Below are positions 1-12,270 of a DNA stretch of 64,000 nt, piece after piece; the first letter of the stretch is position 1, and the number at the start of each line of letters is the position of its first letter. A program made the translations under genes and the position numbers. This DNA comes from Coenobita brevimanus. Taxonomy: Eukaryota; Arthropoda; Malacostraca; Decapoda; Coenobitidae. The notes under the pieces are model-generated. The model was not told the DNA's origin, did not search any database, and worked only from the letters and a program-made list of their open reading frames with translations. The stretch is taken from assembly GCA_032717465.1 (NCBI GenBank), contig CM064671.1:51278356-51342355 (forward strand), read 5' to 3'.

Positions 1-2104
1 CAACAATTTGCTTTTTTGTTTATAGTTTATGTGGTATTTTGGCATATGTAGTAACACTTACACTTATTTTCATTTGTTTGTTATGTGATCTTACTCTATT
101 TCTCTTTTTTCTTTCTTACTTTTCTTTCTTTCCTTCTTTTTTTTTTTTTTTTTTTTTTTTGTATGTATTGATTTTCTGTAGTTTGTTTCTCTTTGCTTGT
201 GTACGCTTTTTCCATGTTGTTCATGGTTGCATAACTACTGGCTAATTTCCTTGGGATACTTTTTTAAAGTTTAGTTTATATTGCACAGGTATTACTGAAA
301 ATGATATTATATAGTCCCATATTTTGTTATTTTATATAAAAAATATATACACTATATACAGTATTAACTATATACACTGACTTGTTGTTCACCTGTACCT
401 ATCGTGAGTAATATGTGTGTCAGCACTGTGTGGAAATCATTGTCTTCACGATTGTGTTGAAGATGTTCACTCTTGCTAACGTCATTTGTGTTGGCCATTT
501 TTTTTCTAGTTTACCTTGTAACTTAATTTATATGTTTCCACTAGGTAGCTTTAATTAATAAATGTTTAATACAGTTCTTTTAATCGCTCACTGAGTAACT
601 GTGATGGTATATTTTCTTTATCACTTGTAGATGCACTAATGTATAGTTGTATATATGAAACACGTATTTTATGTAGGTATAAATGGTAACACTCGTTGGT
701 AGTAAATAAATGTTATAATAAATGAATGAATATATACAGTGTAGAATATTTATTGTTGGTGCAAGTATTTAATGATTGAATTATGAAGATAATTGAAGTA
801 GGTATGTGTATTTAAGCTGTAACTATACAACACGTTTTATATGTTTGTGCAGAAGCTTATTGTCTATCACTGTGTATTGTATGAATGAAGTAACTATGTA
901 ACTCACTAATTTTTACCGTGGTGGGAAATGGTGTGAGTGGTGTTGCACGTGGTGATAGCGTTGTCCTTCGCGGGTTGATTGGCGTGCTGTCGTCTCAGCA
1001 CATGGTGACGTCGGCTTCCCACACTGGTAGCTGTGGTGAGTGAATGAGTAGCGATGAGTAACTTGAGTGAAGACGGGTGAGTAAGACGAGTTGTGAGTAT
1101 GGACTTGGTGTTTTGCTGCGTGTCTTGACCTCTGGGTCAGGCGGGAGAGAGTGATGTGCTTGTTGCTTTGGTTTTTCCTCCTCTTTACTTGCTTCGTTTT
1201 ATATTCTTCTTGTTGCTGCTTGAAGTTACGTGAAGATTATAGAGTTGTTTCGTAGACTTGTGGACTATTTGCATTGTAGGCTGTATTTTGTCGGGATTCA
1301 CTGTAGAACTGAAGCTAATCTTGTAGAGTTTCACTTGCTTTTGTAGAAATTTGCTTTTAATCGGGAGACGATGTTCGTAGTTTCGCTGGTTCGGCGTAGG
1401 AATTGTAAGATCGTATCAAGGCGTCGTGTGATCTCTTGACCTCTGCATCAGCATGATGATCTGGGAGACGGAGGGGGCTGGTTGGAGAGAAGCGTCAGGA
1501 GCCGGTTGTGTTGTTGGTTGAGAGAGAGATATTCTTGTTTTCAATCTTGATATTTTGTAGGAATTTAATGTTGATTCGTAGACGAGGTTTGTATACGTTC
1601 GCTGCTACCAAATGTCATGTGGTGACAGGAGAGGTAAAGAATAGTATGGGACTATTTTTATTTGTCTTGGAAATATTAACAAATCTCCCACACGGAACGA
1701 GTATAAGTCCCGGGTAGCTACCTCCCTGTCTCGCTATCTGTTTCTCTCTCTCAAATTGCCAAGCCCTTCTCCCGTCACCTGTCTCCTCTGAGACCTGTCT
1801 ACTTCTCTCTTGCCTCTTCTGTGGCTAATCTCCGTCTGAGCTCTCTTTCCTAAATTCTGGTGTAGCAGGGGTGTGTCACGTGTGTTCCTCGTGGATGGAA
1901 AGTTCCCGCAGCCTGTGTGTGAGCGTGTGTGTATGCGTGTATATGGCCACTAGACGCTGTCGTGTGCCTATCAAGCATTCCTCGCGTCAGAGTGTGTAAG
2001 CATGTTTAGCACTGCTCGATTCTCGCAGACACAACACCTCTCATCATCTGACTCCCTGCTTCTATCTATCTATTTATCTATCTTTCTATATAATATGTAG
2101 TTCT
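1..2104. other. no gene recognised
   Basis: AT-rich at first, with a poly-T run at about 137-160, then GT-rich from about 900 to 2,000. Short open frames here have no recognisable domain. The 1,000-2,060 stretch has the texture of an LTR or a 5' untranslated region, but I found no repeat partner for it in the window. Confidence 0.5.
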
Positions 2105-2549
2105 ACATAACAACAGAGTGGTTAAAAAGGTATACCTGAGTGAATTTGAAGAAGGGAGGAGGCGAGGTAGGCCAAGGAGAAGGTGGAGAGATATGGTGAA
2201 TGTGTGTGTGAGGAAGAGAGGTTTCGAAGTCGGTGAGACTGGGGAGCTGACAAGAGATCGAGCTGGCTGGATGAATTTTCTGAGAAGTGGGTGATCAGAG
2301 ATTTTGGCACCCCTTTTGAGCATGGCAGCGTCCGGATTGACTCAATGAATATGCTGTGTGATGCTGCAGGTTGTGGTGAATGTTTTTGGCGTATCCGGTA
2401 GAGCCAGGATTCTGGGGACTTGAATAATGAGTGAATGGACGTATGGCCTATTTGGATTGGGCAAGTTTGTGCTGTCTGGACATTGGTACTCCTCACCCTG
2501 CCCTTGGGTGGGAAAGGAGGTCCGGAAGATGATGATGATGATGATGATG
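2105..2549 (+). mobile_element. LINE 3' end (family X) with (ATG)n tail
   Basis: From about 2,105 to 2,297 the plus strand encodes the basic C-terminal tail typical of RTE/jockey-like reverse transcriptase proteins: a GRPRRRWRDM block followed by a helix ending LTRDRAGWMNFLRSG and a stop. It is 5' truncated, so no reverse transcriptase core remains. The 3' UTR runs to an (ATG)n tail at about 2,528-2,549. A minus-strand copy of the same 3' UTR lies at 4,328-4,455, again ending in (ATG)n, which confirms this is a dispersed element. The clade is inferred from the C-terminal motif only. Confidence 0.65.
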
Positions 2550-2550
2550 A

Positions 2551-2576
2551 AGATATATATATACAGTATATCTATA

Positions 2577-2625
<49 letters not shown>
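2551..2625. repeat. (TA)n microsatellite
   Basis: An impure TA tract directly abuts the (ATG)n tail of family X on its left and a family Y copy on its right. It may be an expanded and degenerated retroelement tail. Confidence 0.9.
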
Positions 2626-2629
<4 letters not shown>

Positions 2630-2749
2630 ACGTGTCAAGTGGGGTTGGTGGAGGATTAGTGCCCCTCCCTGTAAAACAATTAACTCTAAGCCCTTGGCCA
2701 CCCCGCTTGGGATACATGGCGTCTGGCAATGAATGAATGAATGAATGAT
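2626..2749 (+). mobile_element. SINE-like 3' end (family Y) with (AATG)n tail
   Basis: The segment is 5' truncated and ends in GGCGTCTGGCA followed by an (AATG)n tail at about 2,730-2,749. The same body occurs on the minus strand at 4,457-4,780 and 52,883-53,180. Its last 35-40 bases match the 3' end of LINE family A, so it is probably a non-autonomous element mobilised by that LINE (inference). Confidence 0.65.
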
Positions 2750-2789
2750 ATAACTTAGGATTATGTAAATCATGGATACCTTAGTAATG

Positions 2790-3323
2790 CAATACATTAA
2801 CCCCTCACACAGCTATGATCAGCCCAACATATGCGAGGTGACACGGACAAGCCATGTTACGTGCCATGTCTGGGACTATGTGACTATGCATGGACTGGGT
2901 GACGTCTTTTACACTGAGGGTCATTTTACTGCACAGAAATACATCCAGTTATTAGGTGAGAAGTTTCTACCATCACTGCGAGAAAGGAAGTTTCCATTCC
3001 CTGACGGGCCGATAATATTCATGTACGACAGGAGCCCCATCCACACTGCCCACGCTGTTCAGCGATGGCTGGACGAGCAGGACAACCTTCAACTTCTTGA
3101 CTGCCCTAGTAAGGGATCGGACCTCAATGTTATCGAACATGTCTGGGCTGATATGGTGAACACCTGTGAACCAGGAGAGGAGAGAAGGAGGCAGCAACTA
3201 CTAAACCATGTCAGCGCCCAGTGGGAAAGCCTCAGATGTAGGCCACAGTTTATTAGGGATTTGGTCTCGTCTATGCCAGACAGATTGAATCCAGTAACTG
3301 ATAACAGGGGGGGGCTTGACTAG
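2790..3323 (+). pseudogene. Tc1/mariner-like transposase, C-terminal fragment
   Basis: The frame keeps the second half of a DDE transposase that cuts and pastes DNA at TA sites. Visible motifs are VWDYVTMHGLGDV (usually VWG), then IIFMYDRSPIHTAH with the second catalytic Asp, and DLNVIEHVWADM with the last acidic residue. I count 35 residues between the Asp and the Glu, against 34 in classical Tc1. The N-terminal helix-turn-helix domains and the first catalytic Asp are absent. The open frame begins just after a family Y tail, so the 5' part was lost or replaced. Terminal inverted repeats were not found. It cannot encode an active enzyme. Confidence 0.8.
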
Positions 3324-3528
3324 ATACTAAGTGACAGGGATGTGATTTGTAATGGTTACAAATATGTATCATTGTTCAGTTGTATTATGTATTATGCATA
3401 CAGTGTATAAATACCTAGTAGAACTAGTATATTAAGTTCCCAATTGTTCATGGTTTTGTTTCGTGTATCCTTTCCCGATATCCATGTTAAATACTCTCAC
3501 ACTGTCATAATTCAGTATGTGATATTAA

Positions 3529-3944
3529 AACATTAATATGGTGAAGAGAGACCCTGTATTTTTACACAGGAAAAATCATCAGAGAAATTACCAATATGCC
3601 GGGAATCGAACCCAGGACTCTGAGAGTCCTGGGTTCGATTCCCGGCATATTGGTAATTTCTCTGATGATTTTTCCTGTGTAAAAATACAGGTTCTCTCTT
3701 CATTCTGACTTGTCGTAAGTGCTTGAGATAGATTAAAATCATCTACTTGCCCGAGTGCCAGGGGGTTAACTCACCCTCTTCAGGCCCACAGTGGGGGCGG
3801 AGGGACGTTGGTTACAAGATTGTGACAACGTGAGTTAACTTTTACCTGGTCGTGGTGTAGTGGTATGCTGCCTGGCTCTCACCTGAGAGCCCTGGGTTCG
3901 ATTCCCGGCATATTGGTAATTTCTCTGATGAACATTAATATGGT
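3529..3944 (+). mobile_element. Compound tRNA-derived SINE insertion with 14-bp flanking repeats
   Basis: The block 3,543-3,930 is flanked by the direct repeat AACATTAATATGGT at 3,529-3,542 and 3,931-3,944, a likely target-site duplication. Inside are, in order, an inverted SINE body, the same body in direct orientation, about 150 bp of other sequence, and a tRNA-like head at about 3,849-3,910 running into the same body. The head has an A-box-like GTGGTGTAGTGGTATGC, an anticodon-loop-like CTCTCAC and the B box GGGTTCGATTCCC, resembling tRNA-Glu. Neither end shows a tail. Confidence 0.75.
3543..3702. repeat. 80-bp-arm palindrome of SINE sequence
   Basis: Two SINE bodies face each other around a single base at 3,622. 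The arms are 3,543-3,621 and 3,623-3,701, with one mismatch seen. Each arm carries the tRNA T-arm GGGTTCGATTCCC. It could form a long hairpin in single-stranded DNA or RNA. Confidence 0.9.
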
Positions 3945-4327
3945 AATTACTGATATATGAATACATCCATATCTCTGTGTATACTGTACATGATAATACA
4001 AAGCCTTAGTGGAGAATGTTAAGCAAACGAAGCGCTCCTTGCTTGAACACAGGCAAGTGAATAACTATAACTCAGTCTAGATAGCATACTGTTATGAAAA
4101 ACAAAGATGGAAACCACAGACAGAGGATACAAAAAATGTGTTAAATATTTCGGGAGTTTGGGTATGTTCTAGTGGCAGTAATGAAAATACAAAAATCTGT
4201 CACTGGGTTTAGGCCACCGTAACTATTGTAGTAGGTTAAGGCTTCACAGCTCGTGAATGAGAGCTCCCATTCTGCCGCTATTAGCAAACTTTTTCTGCAG
4301 TTGGGGTAGCACACATTATACCTATTC
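3945..4327. other. no feature recognised
   Basis: AT-rich sequence without an open frame or repeat that I can match elsewhere in the window. Confidence 0.5.
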
Positions 4328-4455
4328 CATCATCATCATCCGGACCTTTCCCACCCAATGGCAGGGTGAGGAGTAGCAACGTCCAGACAGCCCAATTCAA
4401 ATGGGCCAAGCTTCCATTCACTCATCATTCAGTCCCCCAGAATCCTGGCTCATTC
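4328..4455 (-). mobile_element. LINE 3' UTR fragment (family X)
   Basis: Reverse complement of the family X 3' UTR at 2,400-2,549, again ending in (ATG)n. It contains no coding sequence. It lies directly beyond the (GATA)n tail of a family Y copy. Confidence 0.7.
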
Positions 4456-4456
4456 C

Positions 4457-4780
4457 TATCTATCTATCTATTGCCAGACGCCATAAGCCCGTAAGGGATG
4501 ACCATTGACTTTGAGTTATTTGTTTTACAGGGAGGGGCACTAACCCTCCGCCAACCCACTTGTTGACACGTAGGATTTGGTTATATTGTTACCACCCAGC
4601 ATTGTAAATGGTTTCTTGGCATACATGAAACCATTTGGCTTGTCACTCAATGTAAAGCCACCTGTAAATGAAAGAAAAGCAATATGAAGTGACAGGAAAG
4701 ATGGAAGGAATAGGAAGAAAGGAAGGCCTGCACAGAAAAAATGATAAAAGCTATGGAAGAAGTAGGCAGCACTACATCAA
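4457..4780 (-). mobile_element. SINE-like element (family Y) with (GATA)n tail
   Basis: Read on the minus strand it ends in GGCGTCTGGCAAT plus (AGAT)n. Upstream come CCTACGTGTCAACAAGTG and a block containing ACATTGAGTGACAAGCC. The same blocks recur at 52,883-53,180. No tRNA-like head is visible, so the 5' end is missing or of another origin. Confidence 0.65.
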
Positions 4781-5784
4781 GTGAGTGGATGATGGTCGCC
4801 ACCATCTTATCATTCCATCACTGTTAAATAACTTTGGATGCCTAGTGCCCCAGATGAATTTCCATATCTCTTTGGTATGTGAACCTCGGGAAATGTCTGC
4901 CAATATTCCACTTACCCAATGTCATTTACTGGTTTTGGTTAGGCGCCTATGCAGTAATGGATGAAAATATTCATTCATCAGCGTGGTCAAACTAATGCCC
5001 AGTATCTATGACGGAAGGCAAGAACCGAGAATACACAATTGCAACGCGATAAACGGTTAAACTCTTATAATTACATAATTTCTCTCGCATCTGGCTAAGA
5101 GTCCTGTAATATTACATTTACTCATTTGAATCACTAACCAGGCACTCGTATTAGACTAAAACCCACACAGGAATACAAGGTAAACTTTAGTGAGGGATGG
5201 CGAAATTTATCGTATAATTTTATGTGGTCAAGGTCAGTATAATCAAATTATGTTATACATGGAAGAGACGAGTTGATCATGTCATTGTTCATTTTGGTTG
5301 TTGAATGGACCCTTGAATTATTCTGGCAATAACATAATGACGATATTACTGAATCATACTACTTATTTCATTATGCTCGGTACTTATACTGTCGTTTCAT
5401 TCCATTCCTGATAAAACGCTGTCATTAGTCAATCCTTCCACTTATACTGCTTCCGGTTGTTGTTGAATGGATAGAGTCCTCAAGTATTTGGTAATATAAT
5501 TATGTAACCAATATAAACAAAAGATCACTCAACCCACGGAATATCTGTAGTTTAACTTCAATCGGTGGGTGGTTACCATAGTAACCTCTACTCAGCAAGT
5601 TATATCTCGCCTGGATATTATCGTGCATAGTTTGTAAAACTAAACAACTATCGCTGAGTCATACCACCTCGGACCGACATGTACTGCACCGATACAGTTT
5701 CCTATTCTTCATCAAATGGAAGACAAAAGGAGACTATGGAGGTATACATCTAACAGGAACGTTTAATACTGAATGAGCCCGATT

Positions 5785-5785
<1 letters not shown>
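4781..5785. other. no feature recognised
   Basis: No open frame or matching repeat seen. It is AT-rich with no simple-sequence tracts. Confidence 0.5.

Positions 5786-5837
<52 letters not shown>
5786..5837. repeat. (CTGT)n(CT)n microsatellite
   Basis: Compound tract: about six CTGT units followed by about 14 CT units. Confidence 0.95.
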
Positions 5838-5839
<2 letters not shown>

Positions 5840-6690
5840 GACCTCACAGTTTTCTAAAGTATAGCTACTTTTACCAATTTTATTTTGGGGTAGAGTTAAT
5901 AAACATGCATTCTTTCCATTACGTTTTGTCATCTAATATAACGGAGAACAAATCTTCACTATCTCCAGCTGGGGGAAGGGGTGACCCTACTATTGACTCC
6001 ATTATAAAATCTCTGGTTCGGAAACAGTGAAACTATTGCCTTCAAAATAATTTGTTTATTTTTAGAATTTATGTATCTCGTGTAGTATGCTCACAATTGC
6101 ACCATTACTACTATCAATCTGTAGTATTGGAGACCGGAAATTATGTTATCCTCCCCAAGTCACAGTGCTGAATCAATATTCGAGACTCGGTGTTCTGTTC
6201 CCGGAGTCGTTGTGTTTGTGTTGGTGCGGTGGTTTGGGCAGCGACCCGCCGTCAAGTAAGAGTGGTAAGGGCTGAGCGCTCGCCTTAGCAGGTGTGTCAC
6301 GAATTTGTGAATGCGGCTGTACATATATTAGGGTGGAGTGAAACAAAGGTATGATATATATTTTTTTTTTGAGGAATTTTAAATGCTATGGGTGGTCAAA
6401 AGTACCCAAATGGAACATAAAATATTGTTAAAATACTATTGGTCTATCTGTCTATCTTCAGTGGCCCCCATGGGTCTTTGAAAATTCAGTAGAAACAGAT
6501 AACGTCATACATATAGCATTTGTTTCAATATTCATTTACTAGTTACTAAGTGCAGCTTTTTGCTGATTTTATGTAAAAATTAGTTGGCTTAAAATCACCC
6601 AGAATTCACCACGAGGAGGTGGCTACATGTCGATTTCCACCCGTGCGCACCCACCGCCCAGCCATATGTGAACACGTTTGAGAATTTTCT
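5838..6690. other. no feature recognised
   Basis: Non-repetitive sequence with a short T-run near 6,361 and no supported gene. Confidence 0.5.
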
Positions 6691-6699
6691 TACCCAGTG

Positions 6700-8720
6700 T
6701 GGTATTCAGATTGTGTATCAAAGGATGGCATTACTTTCCACGAAGCAGTGTTTGCATTGATAAATCCATGTCTTCTTTCTTAACCATGAACTAAACCTGC
6801 GGCTTCTGTAACTAGCTTGATTCCTCTCTCAACAGCTTGTGTATGGCGAGGAATGCTAGAAAAGTGAAATTGATATTTTCCATCTGCTGAAGGAATGTCT
6901 TGCTGTATAGCATGCCACAGCTATTCCTCTGGTATTCCTCGCAGTACAAGTGGCTCCAAACGAGTCTCTTCTTGCCAACTTATAATCATATCAGTGCAGT
7001 CGGTGGCCTCAAAGTTGATTTCAGGTAGTTTGAACCGTCTAACCGTAGGTCAGAGTGAAGGATGATCTTGCAAGACGTATTCTGTGGACAGCCACTTCTC
7101 GAACTGACGGGCGCTCATCTTCTAACATTGCCAGTAGGATGTTCTCCTTGTGAGCAAAAAAAAACATTGTGACTGATTACCTTACTGACAAGATCACGAA
7201 GGTGCTCTGGTAGATATCTAGTTTATGAGCAAATGTTTCCATAGATGGCGAGGGCCTTCAGAGCACGATGGTTTTAATTTGAGAGCAACCATACTGGAAC
7301 ATGAACCCGCACAACATACTCAACTAATGTGACTAAATTAGCTGAAGGCATCTTGGTTCCGATATACAGGCGCATCAATCTGCAACCACAGTCAATGAAC
7401 TAGAGGACCAGGACGACGGTTTGCCAGATCTTCGTTACAATAGCCAACAGCGACTGCTCCGTACATTTCATACATGTACTTCTGGTAGGTCCTTAACTGA
7501 TACAAATCTATTTGTGGAAGTTTGGGATCAGGTATTGGTTCAAACAGTACATTTCATTAGCAAGGTGCCAGTAGGTGCCGAGAATGCCCTTGGTCCATGT
7601 GTCATTCCATCAAGCTTGGTGAGTAGGTGGCGAAGAGGTAGTTTGTTAGTATGCAATAGGCAGATGAAGCATTGTAAAGATTTCTGGAAATGTTGCTTGA
7701 GTAATCTTATAATACCTCCTTTGGTTCCAGTGTTCACTCCTGTTCCGTCACACCCAATCGCAATTACTTTGTCTTAGTCAATACTGGAAGAAGATATGTA
7801 ACTGGTAATACTCTCAACAATATCAACAGCTTTACTTGACTTTGGTGTAATATGACCAATGTATGTTGATGCAGGCTCGGTCAACATAATGTACTCCTCC
7901 TTTACTCCAGTAGAGTATTTTTTATTGCCTCTCTTTTCCATAACACAAAAAAGGTAATTTCTGCCATCAGAATAAAGGCCAACATCCAAACCAAATAGTG
8001 AATTGTCCTTTTGTTGAAAGCTGCCTTTTTCTGTCTTCCCTCTCTCGTCTAATTTTGCTACGATCTTATAATGCAGTGAGTCTGCAATACGGCTAAACAA
8101 ATGGCAGCACCTGCTCGATCTGATAATCCACTTCTGTTACATTCACTTGCCATTGTTGGAAGCTTCAATCTCATCTGATTACTGACTGATTTGTTTGTTT
8201 CTTTTCTAGGAGGAGCATCAATTTTCTTCTTTTCAAGTGCTGTGCCATCTTAATCATTCTCTGAGTCATTTTCGTTCTCAAAATAATCACATGGCTGATC
8301 CACTGCAGCCTGTGAGGCCAGTGCTGAAATGCGCTGATATTCATTTTGTTTTCTGTTCTTTCTTACAGTTAGCCTCTTAATTACTGTTACATCGAGTGCA
8401 CCAGTTGTCATCTTCCTTGTTCATCGCTGGTCAGTCAAAACTTCCTGCTCGTGCTTAGAAACTTTCTTTTTGTTTTCACAGTAACTTGGAAAAGTCTAGA
8501 AATTTACAAGAAGCTATGTCAAAAAGTTTCATTGCTTCCTTCCTGAATTGGTCTAACAAGTCCTCATTGGAGTCTGTTCCCTTTCTTTCTTTCATTGGGT
8601 CCAATCGTCTAAGGTACTTCTGGTAGTATTCTTTGACTCGAGTGATGATGCGGTAATGACATGTAGGAATGCTGGCCTTTTTCCAAACCTCTTCCACTTA
8701 TACTACTACATAGGAAACAA
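6700..8720 (-). pseudogene. Decayed repetitive ORF family (CDGTxVNTG type)
   Basis: Conceptual translation on the minus strand gives, in order, a VWKKASIPT block and an FDIASCKF block near 8,500-8,697, an LTEPASTYIGHITP block near 7,850, AIGCDGTGVNTG near 7,760, and CLLHTNKLPLRHLL with GPRAFSAPTG near 7,590-7,680. I recall the same order of motifs from an uncharacterised, highly repetitive protein family in arthropods and Hydra. No function is established that I know of. A transposon origin is my inference from its copy number. Many stops and frameshifts break this copy. The longest open pieces are 7,774-8,100 and 8,476-8,697, and the outer limits are approximate. Confidence 0.6.
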
Positions 8721-9615
<895 letters not shown>

Positions 9616-9842
9616 AATATCTAAAAATGTAATTTCTCGTTCCACAATAACATATATATATATATATACACACGTATATACTTACTTCCCCATCCTACAC
9701 CGCCACAGACTCCAACAGCAGTAGTTCAATATGGGAAGGACGTTGCCCATTGAGTTGTTCTTCCTAAGGTCAGCCTTTCGGTGTACGGCACACAAGATCA
9801 GCTCAGACGTTGAATGTAAACAAGCTTTTCACTTTCGTTGTC

Positions 9843-9848
9843 TTTATT
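9843..9848 (-). promoter_or_regulatory. LTR polyadenylation signal
   Basis: AATAAA on the minus strand about 140 bases downstream of the TATA box, the spacing expected for an LTR R region. Confidence 0.5.
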
Positions 9849-9981
9849 TTCCAAATAATTACACTTAATTTTGTAAACTACTCTTCACTGTTTTCATAAG
9901 TACTGGAACTATGCAGTCTTCACTGAACTAACACTAAACTATACTCAAACTGAACTGAAACTGCTCTAGTCCTTTCCCCAT

Positions 9982-9992
9982 TCTTATATAGC
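9982..9992 (-). promoter_or_regulatory. LTR TATA box
   Basis: CTATATAAGAA on the minus strand, followed within about 40 bases by initiator-like CAGTTTCAGTTCAGT. This is consistent with a retroelement promoter. Confidence 0.45.
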
Positions 9993-10639
9993 CTTGCATT
10001 ACTCTCGAAGCATCTAGTTTACTCTAGCAGCTACAGTTACCAAATCAGAGATATCCACATTATGCCAGAGTTTTCATACACAGCATAACACTCTAAATTA
10101 ATTAACATACAAACTAAGATAGAAGTACATAAGAAAAAAATCCCTTAACTAAAACATTATAGAGAAAGAAAGAGCACAAAAATTAATGTACAATTTACAA
10201 AATAACTATGCTTACAGACAGCAAGCTAACTGGCACCTCTGACACGCAACCAAACTACAAGAATCGTCGGGAATATCCCAGTACAACCTTACTAGCAAAT
10301 CTCACTTCTCATTACTATCCCCTTCCTAATCGTTTTGTCCTACCAACAAAACTACACAACGTATACAAGCATAATCCATAATCAGAACTAAACATTTATT
10401 TATACACAACATAATCATTCAACTTATCAGGTCTTCTGCTATGCTGCTTCCAACAACCTCCTTGCTCCTCCACACAGTCCACTCCTCCTGGATTGTCTTG
10501 GTCCTCTCCCTGATGCACTTGTTCTCCTGGGAAACTGTCACCATTCTCTTGCAGTTCAGCTCCTTTGTGCTCCTCAACATCCTCGGCTGCGGGAGAGTAC
10601 TATTCCTCGGAGACGTCCCAGCATTACTGTCTTAGCCCA

Positions 10640-11490
10640 TGGTACTGCCTCAGACGATTCACGTGTAGCACTTTCAGGTGAGAATTCCTGCCTCCCCGAA
10701 TCCGGTATGTTAAGTCTCATAGGAGGTCCACAGCAGTGTTAAGTCTGTCCCACGGGCTCTGCAGCATCAGAAACTGTCCCGACTTCTGTTGAGGATTGTA
10801 TAACCAAATTTTTTCACCACCCTTGAAGCTCACCTCACCTGCCCTGGCATCATACTTGCACTTCATTGCATCGCCTGAAAACTTTAAAGCTTCTTGCACT
10901 TGATGATGTATCTCAGCCAGCCATTCCTGAAGATGCTTTGCATAGCTGGAGATGTCTGTAGGCAGCTCCTTACCAGGTGGTCTTCCCATTAACAAGTCAA
11001 TGGGTAAAAGTAACTCTTGGTGCAAGATCAGGTTTGCAAGGGTGTAGCCGGTAGACTCATGGGATGCAGACCGATATGTCTTCAGCAATGCAGGTGATTT
11101 CTGGTCCCATTCTGCTTTTCTTGTCCCAGGGTCGAGTTGAATTTCTCCACAACTCATTCAGTGTAACTGTGGCTATAGTAGGGTCATCCTGGTTTTCTTG
11201 ATCCCCAGTAGCTTGCAGCACTCAGACTGCACGTATCTTGAGTCCCTTCTGGCACAACATACATCACAGGCCTGATACCACTCTTTAGCATCCTGATGCC
11301 TGCCAATCCAGTAGAACCTCTGTCGCAGCCAGCTTAGGGTTTTCTTAACTCCCAGGTGCCCACTAGTGATTTCGTTATGAGACCTATAAGCTTCGCGACT
11401 ATGAGCCAAAAGGCGGAGGTCGGTACGCCTAGTACCCTTCCAGCAAAATACCAGAGGAACTATGGGAGGTAATGGGTTAAGGAGATGCAT
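10640..11490 (-). pseudogene. Gypsy integrase, internally deleted
   Basis: The 11,173-11,490 frame has the integrase zinc-binding domain, with SGHLGVKKTLSWLRQRFYW followed by CDVCCARR. The 10,717-11,157 frame has the C-terminal part, with YRSASHESTGYTLANLILHQ, then LPIDLLMGRPP and KYDARAGEVSFKGGEKIWLY. Beyond a frame change, 10,640-10,736 gives the tail RGGRNSHLKVLHVNRLRQYHG. The catalytic DD35E core that should sit between the zinc domain and the C-terminal part is missing, and reverse transcriptase and gag are absent. It is a dead fragment. Its truncated end meets the left arm of an inverted duplication at about 11,483. Confidence 0.85.
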
Positions 11491-12270
11491 TTCTTTATGA
11501 CTGTTTACTAAACTTTCACAGGACTAACCGGTATGTCATGTAATGCACCTATGCTACTTCCATCACATTCTAGCTTGCGCTTTTGCGTATAAACGATTAA
11601 GTACTATGGTCCAAGGTTTGAATGTTATGGTGTGTTTCTCTCCCCTGCCAAGGTGACGTATGGACTGACGAGTCTACGTCCTAAGTCACACCCCCTTTCA
11701 TTAAATGGGCTCTCAACTTTCTGAATCATCATCTCGTTCTCCTTGTTATATTTATTAATCATAATAAGAGTTCTCAGTGTTTCATTAGGCTGTGCTGTAT
11801 CTAGGAAAGATAACACAAATTGAACTTCAAAGTGAATGTGCGTACTGCGAGTGTGGTTGCTTCGAATTCTTTTGTCCCTGCATCATGTCCGAATCTATAC
11901 AGGGTCCTCATTGTCCCATGTGCGGTGTGCACGTGTATTGATAATATATGCTTTATAAAACATGTGTTCTAAGGCTGCTCCTTTCATCGACCCCAGTCCT
12001 GTCTTGGACTCACTTTTCTGCAGTAATTCATTACTAATATTTTCGGTAATAAGGAGGACACTGTCCTTGTAACTTTTTTTTTTCTCTTTTTTTGCAACTT
12101 GCTTTCATATTCGATCCTTCAGTAATATGGTGTTTTCTGTACTTGTATTTCCTGTACCTTCATTCGAAGTTACTCATGATAATCAAAACTCTCGTAATGC
12201 TTGCGTTAGAAGCAGTCCCCATCAATGTCGGGCTAGTAAAGGTTCATCAACCCATACACTCATCTCTGCC

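Larger units (their letters stand above)
9690..10315 (-). mobile_element. 3' LTR of a Gypsy remnant
   Basis: Read on the minus strand, a purine-rich tract AGGAAGGGGATAG at about 10,315-10,328 precedes this block. The block contains a TATA box, a polyadenylation signal and then about 150 bp of GC-richer sequence, an LTR-like U3-R-U5 layout. No second LTR is in the window, so the ends are approximate. Confidence 0.55.

Noticed and set aside
3849..3912. A tRNA-Glu gene
   Set aside because: Acceptor and D stems do not pair properly, and the sequence continues into a SINE body shared with two neighbouring pieces.
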